A program made the translations under genes and the position numbers. Shown in pieces: positions 43,549 to 52,433 of a DNA stretch of 64,000 bases. A model generated the notes under the pieces. That model worked only from the letters and a program-made list of their open reading frames with translations. It did not search any database and was not told where the DNA came from. The stretch is from Pseudomonas protegens (GTDB taxonomy: Bacteria; Pseudomonadota; Gammaproteobacteria; Pseudomonadales; Pseudomonadaceae): the NCBI RefSeq assembly GCF_013407925.2, contig NZ_CP060201.1:2604001-2668000 (forward strand), written 5' to 3'. Position 1 is the first letter of the stretch; each line of letters opens with the position of its first letter.

Positions 43549-44979
43549 ATGCTGCGCAAACTCTCACTGGCTGTTGCCGTGTCTTGTGCGTCCAATGGAA
43601 TGGCCTGGGCAGCAGAAGCGCCTTTGACCACCAGGACCGACCTGGTCAGCGTCTACCAGGAAGCGCTGGACAACAACGCCGACCTGGCGGCCGCCCGCGC
43701 CCAGTACGGCGCCCAGAAGGAAGTGGTGCCCCAGGCCCGCGCCGGCCTGCTGCCCAACCTCTCGGCGGGGGCGGACATCAACAACACCCGCACCAAATTC
43801 GATGAGCCTTCCATGGCCTCGACCCGCAGCGGCAACGTCTACCAGGCGACCCTGGCCCAGCCGCTGTTCCGCGCCGACCGCTGGTTCCAGCTGCAGGCCG
43901 CCAAGGACATCAACGAGCAGGCCTCGCTGCAGCTCTCGGCCACCGAACAGAACCTGATCCTGCAAAGCGCGGAAAACTACTTCGCGGTATTGCGCGCCCA
44001 GGACAACCTGGCCTCGACCAAGGCCGAGGAAGCCGCCTTCAAGCGTCAATTGGACCAGTCCAACGAGCGCTTCGACGTGGGTCTGTCGGACAAGACCGAC
44101 GTCCTCCAGGCCCAGGCCAGCTACGACACCGCCCGGGCCAACCGGATCCTCGCCCAGCGTCAGGTGGATGACGCCTTCGAAGCGCTGATCACCCTGACCA
44201 ACCGCGAGTACAACTCGATCCAGGGCATTGTCCACACCCTGCCGGTGCTGGCACCGACACCCAACGACGCCAAGGCCTGGGTCGACACCGCCGCCCGGCA
44301 GAACCTCAACCTGCTGGCCAGCAACTACGCGGTCAGCGCCGCCGAGGAAACCCTCAAGCAGCGCAAGGCCGGCCACGCCCCGACCCTGGACGCCGTGGCG
44401 CAGTACAAGAAAGGCGACAACGATGCCCTGGGCTTCAGCAACCCCAACCCGTTGACGCGCTATGGCAGCGATGTCGAGCAACGCTCCATCGGCCTGCAAC
44501 TGAATATCCCGATCTACAGCGGCGGCCTGACCAGTTCCCAGGTCCGCGAGTCCTATTCGCGCCTGAGCCAGACCGAGCAGCAGCGTGAGTCCCTGCGTCG
44601 CCAGGTGGTGGAAAACACCCGCAACCTGCATCGCGCGGTGAACACCGATGTCGAACAGGTCCAGGCCCGGCGCCAGTCGATCATCTCCAACCAGAGCGCG
44701 GTGGAAGCCACGGAAATCGGCTACCAGGTGGGCACCCGCAATATCGTCGACGTGCTGGATGCGCAACGTCAGCTGTACACCTCGGTGCGCAACTACAACA
44801 ACAGCCGCTACGACTACATCCTCGACAACCTGCGCCTGAAGCAGGCCGCCGGCACCCTCAACCCCGGTGACCTGCAGGACCTGTCGCGCTACCTCAAGGC
44901 CGACTACAACCCGGACCGCGACTTCCTGCCGCCGGACCTGGCCAAGGCCGCACAGGAGCAGCTCAAGGCTCGTCCCTGA
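43549..44979 (+). CDS. tolC: TolC-family outer membrane channel protein
   Basis: 476 aa. Signal peptide (LRKLSLAVAVSCASNGMAWAAEA), then two repeats of the outer membrane efflux protein fold: AQPLFRADRWFQLQAAKDINEQ ... AENYFAVLRAQDNLASTKAE and LNIPIYSGGLTSSQVRESYSRLSQ ... GYQVGTRNIVDVLDAQRQLYTSVRNYNNSRYDYI. It forms the trimeric tunnel for type I secretion and efflux. AGGGA is seven bases before the ATG. The E. coli neighbour nudF lies about 4.7 kb away, separated here by thiC, cytX and the RsiV-like gene. Confidence 0.95.
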   Translation: MLRKLSLAVAVSCASNGMAWAAEAPLTTRTDLVSVYQEALDNNADLAAARAQYGAQKEVVPQARAGLLPNLSAGADINNTRTKFDEPSMASTRSGNVYQATLAQPLFRADRWFQLQAAKDINEQASLQLSATEQNLILQSAENYFAVLRAQDNLASTKAEEAAFKRQLDQSNERFDVGLSDKTDVLQAQASYDTARANRILAQRQVDDAFEALITLTNREYNSIQGIVHTLPVLAPTPNDAKAWVDTAARQNLNLLASNYAVSAAEETLKQRKAGHAPTLDAVAQYKKGDNDALGFSNPNPLTRYGSDVEQRSIGLQLNIPIYSGGLTSSQVRESYSRLSQTEQQRESLRRQVVENTRNLHRAVNTDVEQVQARRQSIISNQSAVEATEIGYQVGTRNIVDVLDAQRQLYTSVRNYNNSRYDYILDNLRLKQAAGTLNPGDLQDLSRYLKADYNPDRDFLPPDLAKAAQEQLKARP

Positions 44980-44993
44980 AGCCTGAAGCCATG

Positions 44994-45022
44994 AAAAAGG
45001 CCACCTTTGCGGGTGGCCTTTT
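44994..45022 (+). terminator. Terminator after tolC
   Basis: AAAAAGGCCACC / GGGTGGCCTTTTT forms a 12-bp stem with a 5-nt loop (TTTGC), 15 bases after the stop. The flanking A and T runs could also end waaA transcription on the minus strand. Confidence 0.88.
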
Positions 45023-45078
45023 TCATGGTGAGCCTGTTGTGACAAACGCCCTTTACGGCAACCGCCACAGAACGACGA

Positions 45079-46359
45079 TCAGTGCCTGTTCAAGAGGCGA
45101 TCAAGGCCATCCAGCAGCCGCTGCAAGGCGCCCTGATTGGCCTTGAGCACCTTGAGCCCGGCCTCGGCCATCTTCTGCGCATCCCGGGGCAACTCGAACA
45201 GGCGCTGCACCGCCACCGCCAGCCCCTCGGCGTCATCCACCTCCTGCAGGGCCCCGGCGTCGCGCAGCATCGCGGCGATTTCCAGGAAGTTGAACAGGTG
45301 CGGCCCGCTGATCACCGGCTTGGCCAGCGCCGCCGGTTCCAGCAGATTGTGCCCGCCGTTGGCCACCAGGCTGCCACCGACAAAGGCGCTGTCGGCCAGG
45401 GCGTAGAGGAACAGCAACTCGCCCATGGTGTCCCCCAGCAACACCGAGGTGGTGGCGCCCACCGGCTCCCCGGCGGAGCGGCGAATGGTGGCGAAGCCCT
45501 GTTGCCGACACAGCTCGAACACCGAATCGAAGCGCTCCGGATGCCGTGGCACCAGGATCAGCAAGGCATTCGGGTAACTGGCCAGCAGTTGCCGATGGGC
45601 ATCGAGCACCACGGCGTCTTCACCCTCGTGGGTACTGGCCGCGATCCATACCGGACGGTCCATGGCCTGCCACTGCTGGCGCAGCTCCCGGGCACGCTCC
45701 AGCAGTTGCGGGTCGATGCTCAGGTCGAACTTGATCGAGCCTGTCACTTCCACTGTCTCGGGACGTGCGCCCAGTTCCCGGAAGCGCTGGGCCTCGGCCT
45801 CGGTCTGCACCGCGAACAGGCTCATCTGCGCCAGCATCGGCGCTGTCAGGCCGGCAAAGCGCCCATAGCCCTTGGCCGAACGCGCGGACAGGCGGGCATT
45901 GGCCAGGGCCACCGGAATCCCGCGCCGGGCGCACTGGTCGATGTGGTTGGGCCACAGCTCGGTTTCCATGATCACCGCCAGCTTGGGCTGCACCCGGTCG
46001 AGAAAGCGCGCCGCGGCGCAGGGCAGATCGTAAGGCAGGTAGCAATGCTGGATGCGCGGCTCATGGGCGAACAGCGCCTGGATCCGCTCGGAGCCGGTGG
46101 GGGTCATGCAGGTCACGGTGATCGGCAGTTGCGGATGACGGGCCAACAGCGCCCGGATCATTGGCGCGGCGGCGATGCTCTCGCCCACGGACACCGCATG
46201 CACCCAGATGCCGCCAGTGCGCATGGCTGGCAAGCCCAGGGAGAAACGCTCGCCAATGCGCTTGGCATAAGCCGGGGCCTTGCGCGAACGCAGCCACAGG
46301 CGAATCGCTACCAATGGCAGCCCCAGGTAAAACAGTGCGGTGTAGAGAGTTCTATTCAT
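45079..46359 (-). CDS. waaA: 3-deoxy-D-manno-octulosonic acid (Kdo) transferase
   Basis: 426 aa, a GT30 enzyme at the inner face of the inner membrane that adds Kdo residues to lipid IVA. A short N-terminal membrane anchor (LYTALFYLGLPLVAIRLWLRS) precedes two Rossmann-like domains. GERFSLGLP with the catalytic-base Glu, IWVHAVSVGESIAAAPMI, METELWPN and the C-terminal GGSLVANGGHNLLEPAAL are diagnostic. It lies 22 bases after the lysR gene on the same strand. Confidence 0.97.
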   Translation of the reverse strand: MNRTLYTALFYLGLPLVAIRLWLRSRKAPAYAKRIGERFSLGLPAMRTGGIWVHAVSVGESIAAAPMIRALLARHPQLPITVTCMTPTGSERIQALFAHEPRIQHCYLPYDLPCAAARFLDRVQPKLAVIMETELWPNHIDQCARRGIPVALANARLSARSAKGYGRFAGLTAPMLAQMSLFAVQTEAEAQRFRELGARPETVEVTGSIKFDLSIDPQLLERARELRQQWQAMDRPVWIAASTHEGEDAVVLDAHRQLLASYPNALLILVPRHPERFDSVFELCRQQGFATIRRSAGEPVGATTSVLLGDTMGELLFLYALADSAFVGGSLVANGGHNLLEPAALAKPVISGPHLFNFLEIAAMLRDAGALQEVDDAEGLAVAVQRLFELPRDAQKMAEAGLKVLKANQGALQRLLDGLDRLLNRH

Positions 46360-46381
46360 GGCGGCGGAGTTTATCGGTTTT

Positions 46382-47272
46382 TTAGCCGATCGCCTTCAGG
46401 TGCACGGCAAAACGTTCCGCCAGCCAGCACGCTGCCGGCCCCAAGGGCTCGTCGCGGCGCCAGGCCAGTTCCACCACCAGCGCTGGCGGTGTCCATTCGC
46501 TGACCAGCTCCACCATCTGATGCTGATAGGTCGGGTACTGCACCACATGCCGCGGCAACCAGGCCCAGCCCAGGCCGCGCATCAGCCATTCGGCCATCAC
46601 ATAGAAGCTGTCCGCCCGCCAGACTTGGGGGCTGACCTGCTCACCCCCCGGATAACCACTGAGTTGCGGGGCGATCAGCAACTGCCGGTGCCGGGCCAGG
46701 AGCTGGCGATTGACACGCCGTTCATGGGCCAGCGGATGGCCCACGGCACAGACAGTGACCATTTCGACGCTGCCCAGGGCCTGACGTTCCAGGGTTTCGG
46801 GCATCTGCTCATGGTGGAACAGCAACCCCAGGTCGGCCCGGCGCTCCACCAGCTTGCGCGCCACATCACCCTGGGCGCCGCTGGCCAGTTGCACCTCCAG
46901 GCTGGGAAAGCGCTCGGCCAGGGCTTCCAGGCTGTCGAGCACCGGCTGGTAGGGCATCGCCTCGTCCTGGGCCAGGCGCAACCGCGCCTCCTGGCCCCGC
47001 ATCAGGGCCAGGGCCCGGCCATTGAGGCGATCGCACTGGCGCAGAATCTCCCGCGCCTCCTGCAACAAGGCACTGCCGGCTTCACTGAGCTTGGGCTGAC
47101 GCCCGCTGCTACGCTCGAACAGACTGACTCCCAGGTCCTCCTCCAGCAGAGCGATGGCGTTGCTGATGGCCGATTGCGCCTTGCGTTGCTGACGGGCCAC
47201 CGCCGAGAACGAACGCAGCTCGGCGACACTGACGAACAGCCGCAACTGCTCCAGGTTCCATTGCATGTTCAT
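46382..47272 (-). CDS. LysR-family transcriptional regulator
   Basis: About 296 aa from ATG 47272; an upstream frame extension would run through the operator-like palindrome, and Met 47266 is an alternative. The winged helix-turn-helix is NLEQLRLFVSVAELRSFSAVARQQRKAQSAISNAIALLEEDLGVSLFERS. A periplasmic-binding-protein-like effector domain follows (about 90-296). It is divergent from the SMR transporter, whose expression it probably controls through the palindrome at 47279-47301. waaA lies just downstream on the same strand. Confidence 0.92.
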   Translation of the reverse strand: MNMQWNLEQLRLFVSVAELRSFSAVARQQRKAQSAISNAIALLEEDLGVSLFERSSGRQPKLSEAGSALLQEAREILRQCDRLNGRALALMRGQEARLRLAQDEAMPYQPVLDSLEALAERFPSLEVQLASGAQGDVARKLVERRADLGLLFHHEQMPETLERQALGSVEMVTVCAVGHPLAHERRVNRQLLARHRQLLIAPQLSGYPGGEQVSPQVWRADSFYVMAEWLMRGLGWAWLPRHVVQYPTYQHQMVELVSEWTPPALVVELAWRRDEPLGPAACWLAERFAVHLKAIG

Positions 47273-47278
47273 AGTGCA

Positions 47279-47301
47279 ACCTATCTCCATAGCAGATAGG
47301 T
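47279..47301. promoter_or_regulatory. Palindromic LysR-type operator between lysR and the SMR gene
   Basis: ACCTATCT-N7-AGATAGGT is a perfect 8-bp inverted repeat with a T-N11-A core. It is centred about 52 bases upstream of the predicted SMR transcript start and 18 bases from the lysR start codon, the usual layout for LysR activation and autoregulation. Confidence 0.7.
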
Positions 47302-47307
47302 AATGAC

Positions 47308-47335
47308 TTTACCGCATCTGAGCAGCCTCTAGAAT
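47308..47335 (+). promoter_or_regulatory. Probable sigma70 promoter of the SMR gene
   Basis: TTTACC (47308-47313) and TAGAAT (47330-47335) are spaced by 16 bases, about 40 bases before the SMR start codon. Confidence 0.55.
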
Positions 47336-47376
47336 GCCGACCTCAGAAAGCAGCCCCGAACACGAGGAACCCTCCC

Positions 47377-47709
47377 ATGAACGCTTACTACTACCTGGCC
47401 ATCGCCATCTGCGCGGAAGTGATTGCCACTGTTTCAATGAAAGCGGTCAAGGGCCTGAGCACACCGCTGCCCCTGGCGCTGATCATCGTCGGCTACGGCG
47501 TGGCCTTCTGGATGCTGACCCTGGTGGTGCGTACCGTCCCGGTGGGCGTGGCCTATGCGGTGTGGGCCGGCATGGGCATCGTCATGGTCAGCATTGCCGC
47601 GCTGTTCCTGTACGGCCAGAAGCTGGATATCCCGGCGATGCTGGGCATGGCGCTGATCGTCCTCGGCGTGGTGGTGATCCAGCTGTTCTCGAAAACCGCC
47701 GGACATTGA
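47377..47709 (+). CDS. Small multidrug resistance (SMR/EmrE-type) efflux protein
   Basis: 110 aa with four membrane helices. E14 in LAIAICAEVIATVSMKA is the invariant proton/drug-binding glutamate of the family; GVAYAVWAGMGIVMVS and GQKLDIPAMLGMALIVLGVVVIQLF are also conserved. It should export cationic dyes and quaternary ammonium compounds by proton antiport as an antiparallel dimer. It is divergent from the LysR gene and precedes the FAD oxidoreductase gene after a hairpin repeat. Confidence 0.93.
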   Translation: MNAYYYLAIAICAEVIATVSMKAVKGLSTPLPLALIIVGYGVAFWMLTLVVRTVPVGVAYAVWAGMGIVMVSIAALFLYGQKLDIPAMLGMALIVLGVVVIQLFSKTAGH

Positions 47710-47710
47710 A

Positions 47711-47795
47711 AAGCCGCCTCAAGCGACAAGCTTCAAGCGGCAAGAGTGAGTGCCATGCTTGCAGCTTGAGGCTTGAGGCTTGAAACTTGCGGCTT
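47711..47795. repeat. Long hairpin of CAAGC/GCTTG units after the SMR gene
   Basis: The left arm (47711-47744) consists of CAAGC-type units and the right arm (47758-47795) of CTTGAGG/CTTGCGG units. They are largely complementary, with a 13-nt loop, and CGTTTTGTTT follows on the plus strand. It may also end SMR transcription. Confidence 0.7.
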
Positions 47796-47819
47796 CGTTT
47801 TGTTTACCGAGGTCGCTGC

Positions 47820-48995
47820 ATGCCATCCGCTATTTCCACCGATGTGCTGATTGTCGGCGCAGGCGTCGCCGGTCTCTGGCTCAACGCCCGCCTGCGGCGC
47901 CAGGGCTTTTCCACGGTACTGGTGGAAAGCGCCAGCCTCGGTGGCGGACAGAGCGTGAAGTCCCAGGGGATCATTCACGGCGGCGCCAAATACGCCCTGC
48001 ACGGCGCCCTCACCGGCGCCTCGGAAGCCATTGCCGACATGCCGCGGCGCTGGCGCGAGGCCCTGGCCGGCAGCGGCGAGCTGGACCTGTCCGGCGTGCG
48101 CCTGCTGTCCGACGCTCACTATCTCTGGTCCCCCGGCACCCTGGCCGGCAACCTCACCAGCTTCTTTGCCAGCAAGGCCGTGCGCGGCCGGGTCGATCAG
48201 GTCAAGGGCGAGCAGTTGCCGCCAGCCCTGCAGGACAAGCGCTTCAAGGGCAAGGTCTACCGGCTGGCCGAGCTGGTGGTGGATGTGCCCAGCGTCATCC
48301 AGCGTCTGGCGGAGCTGGGCGGCGATAGCCTGCTGGCCGGGCAGAAGATCGAGCCACTGCTGGAGAGCGGTCAGCTGGCAGGCCTACGGGTCGACGAGCG
48401 GGAGATTCGCGCACAGCGCATCGTCCTCAGCGCCGGGGCCGGCAATGCCGAGCTGCTCCAGGCGGTCGGCCTGAGCCAGCCGGCGATGCAACGACGCCCG
48501 CTGCACATGGTGCTGGTCAAGGGGCCAAGCCTGAAACCGCTGTATGCCCATTGCCTGGGCGGCGGCCCCAAGCCGCGGATCACCGTCACCACCCATCCGG
48601 CCGCCGATGGCCAGTGGGTCTGGTACCTGGGGGGCGATCTGGCCGAAGCCGAGGGCGTGGCCCGGGAACCGGCGGCGCAAATCGCTGCGGCCCAGAAGGA
48701 ACTGGGACAGCTGCTGCCCTGGGTCGACCTGAGCCAGGCGCAATGGGCCACCTTGCGAGTGGAGCGCGCCGAACCTGCACAATCAGGCCTGACCCGCCCG
48801 GACAACGCCTTCCTCGCCGAACAGGATCGCCTGCTGGTGGGCTGGCCGACCAAGCTGGCCCTGGCGCCGGACTTCGCCGACCGGGTCCTGGCGGCCCTGG
48901 AGCGCGATGGCATTCGCCCCGGCCACAACCAGGCACTCCCCGACCTGCCCAAGCCGCCGCTGGCGCAAACGGCCTGGGAGCAACTGCTGCCATGA
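47820..48995 (+). CDS. FAD-dependent oxidoreductase (DAO-type)
   Basis: 391 aa from ATG 47820, with GAGG six bases upstream. The dinucleotide-binding motif is DVLIVGAGVAGLWLNARLRRQGFSTVLVE. SVKSQGIIHGGAKYALHG resembles the glycine-rich region of glycerol-3-phosphate dehydrogenase and D-amino-acid-oxidase relatives, and RIVLSAGAGNAELLQAVG is the second FAD-contact segment. The substrate is unknown. Its stop overlaps the aldo-keto reductase ATG (ATGA), so the two probably act together. Confidence 0.82.
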   Translation: MPSAISTDVLIVGAGVAGLWLNARLRRQGFSTVLVESASLGGGQSVKSQGIIHGGAKYALHGALTGASEAIADMPRRWREALAGSGELDLSGVRLLSDAHYLWSPGTLAGNLTSFFASKAVRGRVDQVKGEQLPPALQDKRFKGKVYRLAELVVDVPSVIQRLAELGGDSLLAGQKIEPLLESGQLAGLRVDEREIRAQRIVLSAGAGNAELLQAVGLSQPAMQRRPLHMVLVKGPSLKPLYAHCLGGGPKPRITVTTHPAADGQWVWYLGGDLAEAEGVAREPAAQIAAAQKELGQLLPWVDLSQAQWATLRVERAEPAQSGLTRPDNAFLAEQDRLLVGWPTKLALAPDFADRVLAALERDGIRPGHNQALPDLPKPPLAQTAWEQLLP

Positions 48996-49810
48996 GCCAG
49001 CCAACCCTGCACGACCTGCATCGTCCCTTCGGCAGCACCGGGCTGATGGTTTCGCCCCTGGGTCTGGGCACGGTCAAGCTGGGCCGTGACCAGGGCGTGA
49101 AATACCCCAACGGTTTCCAGATCCCCGACGACCAGGAAGCGCGCATGCTGCTCAAGCTGACCCGCGACCTGGGCATCAACCTGATCGACACCGCTCCGGC
49201 CTACGGCCGCAGCGAAGAACGCCTGGGCCCGCTGCTGCGGGGCCAGCGCCAGGAATGGGTGATCGTCAGCAAGGTCGGCGAGGAGTTTGCCGACGGCGTG
49301 TCCCGCCACGATTTCAGCGCCGCCCACACTCGACTGTCCGTGGAACGCAGCCTGCAACGCCTGGAAACCGACTTCATCGACCTGGTGCTGGTGCATTCCG
49401 ACGGCAACGACCTGGCGATCCTCGAACAGTGCGAGGTCTACCAGACCCTGGCGCAGCTCAAGCAGGAGGGCAAGATCCGCGGCTTCGGCTTCTCCGGCAA
49501 GACCGTCGACGGCGGTTTGAAGGCTCTGGAGCAAGGCGATTGCGCCATGGTTACCTACAATCTGAACGAACAGGCCGAGCGGGCAGTCATTGATTACGCC
49601 GCCGCCCAGCACAAGGGCATCCTGGTGAAGAAGGCCCTGGCCAGCGGCCACGTGTGCCTGAGCCCGGACACCGACCCGGTGCGGGCCAGCTTCGAATTGC
49701 TGTTTGACCGGCCCGGTGTCGCCAGTGCTATTGTCGGGACCATCAATCCGCTGCACCTGGCCCATAACGTGGCGACCGTGGCACAGGTTCTAGGGTCCGT
49801 TCGCGTTTAG
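48992..49810 (+). CDS. Aldo/keto reductase
   Basis: 272 aa from ATG 48992. The AKR TIM barrel shows the catalytic tetrad in order: D and Y in NLIDTAPAYGRSEERLG, K in WVIVSKVGEEF and H in LVLVHSDG. NADPH-binding residues are expected in the C-terminal part (ASAIVGTINPLHLAHN). The substrate is unknown. It is translationally coupled to the FAD oxidoreductase. Confidence 0.85.
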   Translation: MSQPTLHDLHRPFGSTGLMVSPLGLGTVKLGRDQGVKYPNGFQIPDDQEARMLLKLTRDLGINLIDTAPAYGRSEERLGPLLRGQRQEWVIVSKVGEEFADGVSRHDFSAAHTRLSVERSLQRLETDFIDLVLVHSDGNDLAILEQCEVYQTLAQLKQEGKIRGFGFSGKTVDGGLKALEQGDCAMVTYNLNEQAERAVIDYAAAQHKGILVKKALASGHVCLSPDTDPVRASFELLFDRPGVASAIVGTINPLHLAHNVATVAQVLGSVRV

Positions 49811-49915
49811 TGTCAGGCCGCCCCGTCCCTTCGGGTTGCGTGTCAAACGGGAACAGCCCCCAGGCCAGAACTGATGCCGCCGACGCGGCCGACCCCGACG
49901 CAAGAAGGAGCCGCA

Positions 49916-50887
49916 ATGTCGCGACCGCTGATTAGAAAGAACCCCAGCAACTTCAAGACCCTGCCACTGTTCGTCGAGGCGACTCCCGAAAGCCTGTGCT
50001 ACCAGAGCGTCGGCATGCCGCTGAACTTCGCCCAGACCCTGCAGCGTCGGCGCGCGGTGACCGTGGCTGACAACCAGCGTTTCGCCCTGGAGCTGGCCAA
50101 CCTCGGGGTCTCGGTGCGCCTGACCCTGCATTGGCAGAACCGCGATTACTGGGTACTGGTACGCCAGCGCCGCCAGGATCGCGGCGACGTGGTGCTCAAG
50201 CTGATCTCCGGCTACGTGCCGGCTCACGAGCTGAACCTGCCGCTGCTTACCGCCATCCAGGAAATCGCCGAGGAATGCCTGCTGGAGACCCCCGAAGGCT
50301 GGCTCGGCGGACGCTTCAACGACACCTGGCTGCCCGCGCCCTATGCCGGTGCCCTGCACTACCGCGAGGCCCTGCCCTTTCGCCTGACGCCACTGTCCGG
50401 CGCGGCGCGTCCGGTGCGTTGCGCCAACCTGCAACTGCTCGAGCGTCCCCAGGCCTATGTGCACCTGCCCACCGCATCGCTGCAGCTGATCTACGACCTG
50501 CGCCTGGAGGTGCCCAAGGAAGCCAAGTCCCTGAGCCTGTTCCACGTCGATGAACGCCTGGAGGGCGATCAACTGGTGGCCAGGCTCGACCGCAAGCGCC
50601 CGGACCTGTACCTGATGCCCCTGGAGAACGGCGAACCCTGCGCCGAGCTCTACACCCTGAAGAAGGACCAGCTGTACCCGGCGAGCACCCGTGGCCTGTT
50701 CCTGGCAGAAAGCTTCGCCCAGCAGGAAGGCTGGGTGGTGCGTGAGGAGCGGATTCGCTGGAAGGACTGGCTCAGGCAGCGGGGCCTGAGTGAACCTGCG
50801 AAGGATTCGAAACTCTCACGCCTGACCGGCAAGGCCCGGCAGATCCTTGGCAAGATGGTTCCGGCCAAGGCCAGGCGCCAGGGCTGA
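49916..50887 (+). CDS. Uncharacterised Pseudomonas protein with a Nudix-box-like segment
   Basis: 323 aa from ATG 49916, with AAGGAG five bases upstream. I do not recognise a named family. It is soluble and has a basic C-terminal tail (SRLTGKARQILGKMVPAKARRQG). Residues 80-145 run VLKLISGYVPAHELNLPLLTAIQEIAEECLLETPEGWLGG. This approximates a Nudix box (G-x5-E, then QEIAEECLL in place of REUxEExGU) with a two-residue insertion and changed R and G. The position between the aldo-keto reductase and hldE is like that of PA4993-type genes in P. aeruginosa. A terminator follows. Confidence 0.7.
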   Translation: MSRPLIRKNPSNFKTLPLFVEATPESLCYQSVGMPLNFAQTLQRRRAVTVADNQRFALELANLGVSVRLTLHWQNRDYWVLVRQRRQDRGDVVLKLISGYVPAHELNLPLLTAIQEIAEECLLETPEGWLGGRFNDTWLPAPYAGALHYREALPFRLTPLSGAARPVRCANLQLLERPQAYVHLPTASLQLIYDLRLEVPKEAKSLSLFHVDERLEGDQLVARLDRKRPDLYLMPLENGEPCAELYTLKKDQLYPASTRGLFLAESFAQQEGWVVREERIRWKDWLRQRGLSEPAKDSKLSRLTGKARQILGKMVPAKARRQG

Positions 50888-50896
50888 GGCCAAAAA

Positions 50897-50920
50897 AAGG
50901 CGCCTTGAGCAGGCGCCTTG
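50897..50920. terminator. Terminator between the Nudix-like gene and hldE
   Basis: AAGGCGCCT / AGGCGCCTTG forms a 9-bp stem with a 5-nt loop, flanked by a run of A on the left and TTT on the right. It lies between convergent stops. Confidence 0.8.
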
Positions 50921-50935
50921 TTTCCGCGGTGGCCG

Positions 50936-52369
50936 TTACTCGGCCTTGTCGGTCTTGCGGATCTTCTCGACGATGGCGGTGGTCGAGCTGTTCTCGACCA
51001 GCCCCAGCACCTTCACCGTGCCGCCATACGCCGTGACGATATCGGCGCCCACCACCTGATCGATGCCATAGTCCCCGCCCTTGACCAGCACATCCGGCCG
51101 CACCTGGGTCAACAGGTTTTCCGGAGTGCCTTCAGGGAAGCTGATCACCCAGTCCACGGCGCCCAATCCCGCCAGCACCGCCATGCGCCGGTCGACACTG
51201 TTGATCGGACGTCCTGGCCCCTTGAGGCGGCTGACCGAGGCATCATCGTTGATCGCCACGATCAGCCGATCACCCTGAGCCCGAGCCTGTTCCAGGTAGG
51301 TCACGTGCCCGGCGTGGAGGATATCGAAGCAGCCATTGGTGAAGACAATCTTCTCGTTGTGCGCCCGGGCGTCATCAATCGCCAGCAACAGCTGATCGAG
51401 ACTCAGGACCCCACGCTCGGAACCTTCCTCGCGCTGGATCGCCCGACGCAATTCCGGGGCGCTGATAGCCGCCGTCCCCAGCTTGCCGACCACGATGCCC
51501 GCCGCCAGATTGGCCAGGCCCACGGCATGGGGCAGCTCTTCACCGGCGGCAATGGCAGCGGCCAGGGTAGAGATCACCGTATCCCCGGCACCGGTGACAT
51601 CGAACACTTCACGGGCACGAGCCGGCAGATGCAGGGGTGGATGCTCCGGACGCAGCAGGGTCATGCCGTGCTCGCCACGGGTCACCAGCAGCGCTCCCAG
51701 CTCCAGATCGTGCATCAGCTTGGCGCCCTTGCTCACCAGCTCGTGCTCATCGGCACAGCCGCCGACGATGGTTTCGAACTCGCTGAGATTCGGCGTGATC
51801 AGGCTGGCGCCGCGATAGATGGAAAAATCCTTGCCCTTGGGGTCGGCCAGCACCGGAATGCCCCGCGCCCGCGCCGCCGCGATCAGCACCTGATGGTTAC
51901 GCAGCGCACCCTTGCCGTAGTCGGACAGCACCAACACCTTGATCCCGTCGAGCAGGGCATCGACCTCGGCCGCCAGGGCCAGAGCGTCAGTGGCGAAGGG
52001 CTCTTCGAAATCGATACGCAGCAACTGCTGGTGACGGCTCATGACCCGCAACTTGACGATGGTCGGCTGATGAGCGATGCGCTGAAACAGCGCCCGTACA
52101 CCTGCGCCCTTCAAGCTGTTGGCCAGACTGTCGGCAGCCTCATCGTCACCGGTCACCCCCACCAGAGACGCCGGAGCGCCCAGAGCGGCAATGTTCAGGG
52201 CAACGTTAGCGGCACCACCCGGGCGGTCCTCGATTTGCTCGACCTTGACCACCGGCACCGGCGCCTCAGGGGAAATCCGTGAGGTACCACCATGCCAGTA
52301 ACGGTCGAGCATGACATCGCCGACCACCAAGACAGGGGCTTGATCGAATCGCGGCATGGACAACTTCAT
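50936..52369 (-). CDS. hldE: Bifunctional heptose-7-phosphate kinase / heptose-1-phosphate adenylyltransferase
   Basis: 477 aa from ATG 52369 ([25 protein letters not shown]). Residues 1-320 form a ribokinase-type domain ([33 protein letters not shown]) and residues 345-477 a nucleotidyltransferase domain ([20 protein letters not shown] with the HxGH motif). It makes ADP-D-glycero-heptose for the LPS inner core. It is the last gene of msbA-mig-14-dnpA-hldE, 64 bases after dnpA. Confidence 0.97.
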   Translation of the reverse strand: MKLSMPRFDQAPVLVVGDVMLDRYWHGGTSRISPEAPVPVVKVEQIEDRPGGAANVALNIAALGAPASLVGVTGDDEAADSLANSLKGAGVRALFQRIAHQPTIVKLRVMSRHQQLLRIDFEEPFATDALALAAEVDALLDGIKVLVLSDYGKGALRNHQVLIAAARARGIPVLADPKGKDFSIYRGASLITPNLSEFETIVGGCADEHELVSKGAKLMHDLELGALLVTRGEHGMTLLRPEHPPLHLPARAREVFDVTGAGDTVISTLAAAIAAGEELPHAVGLANLAAGIVVGKLGTAAISAPELRRAIQREEGSERGVLSLDQLLLAIDDARAHNEKIVFTNGCFDILHAGHVTYLEQARAQGDRLIVAINDDASVSRLKGPGRPINSVDRRMAVLAGLGAVDWVISFPEGTPENLLTQVRPDVLVKGGDYGIDQVVGADIVTAYGGTVKVLGLVENSSTTAIVEKIRKTDKAE

Positions 52370-52433
52370 GGAGCATCCCACATACAAAATGAACAGGGGC
52401 GCGATATTAACACAGGGTAAAGCCGCGACTGTT

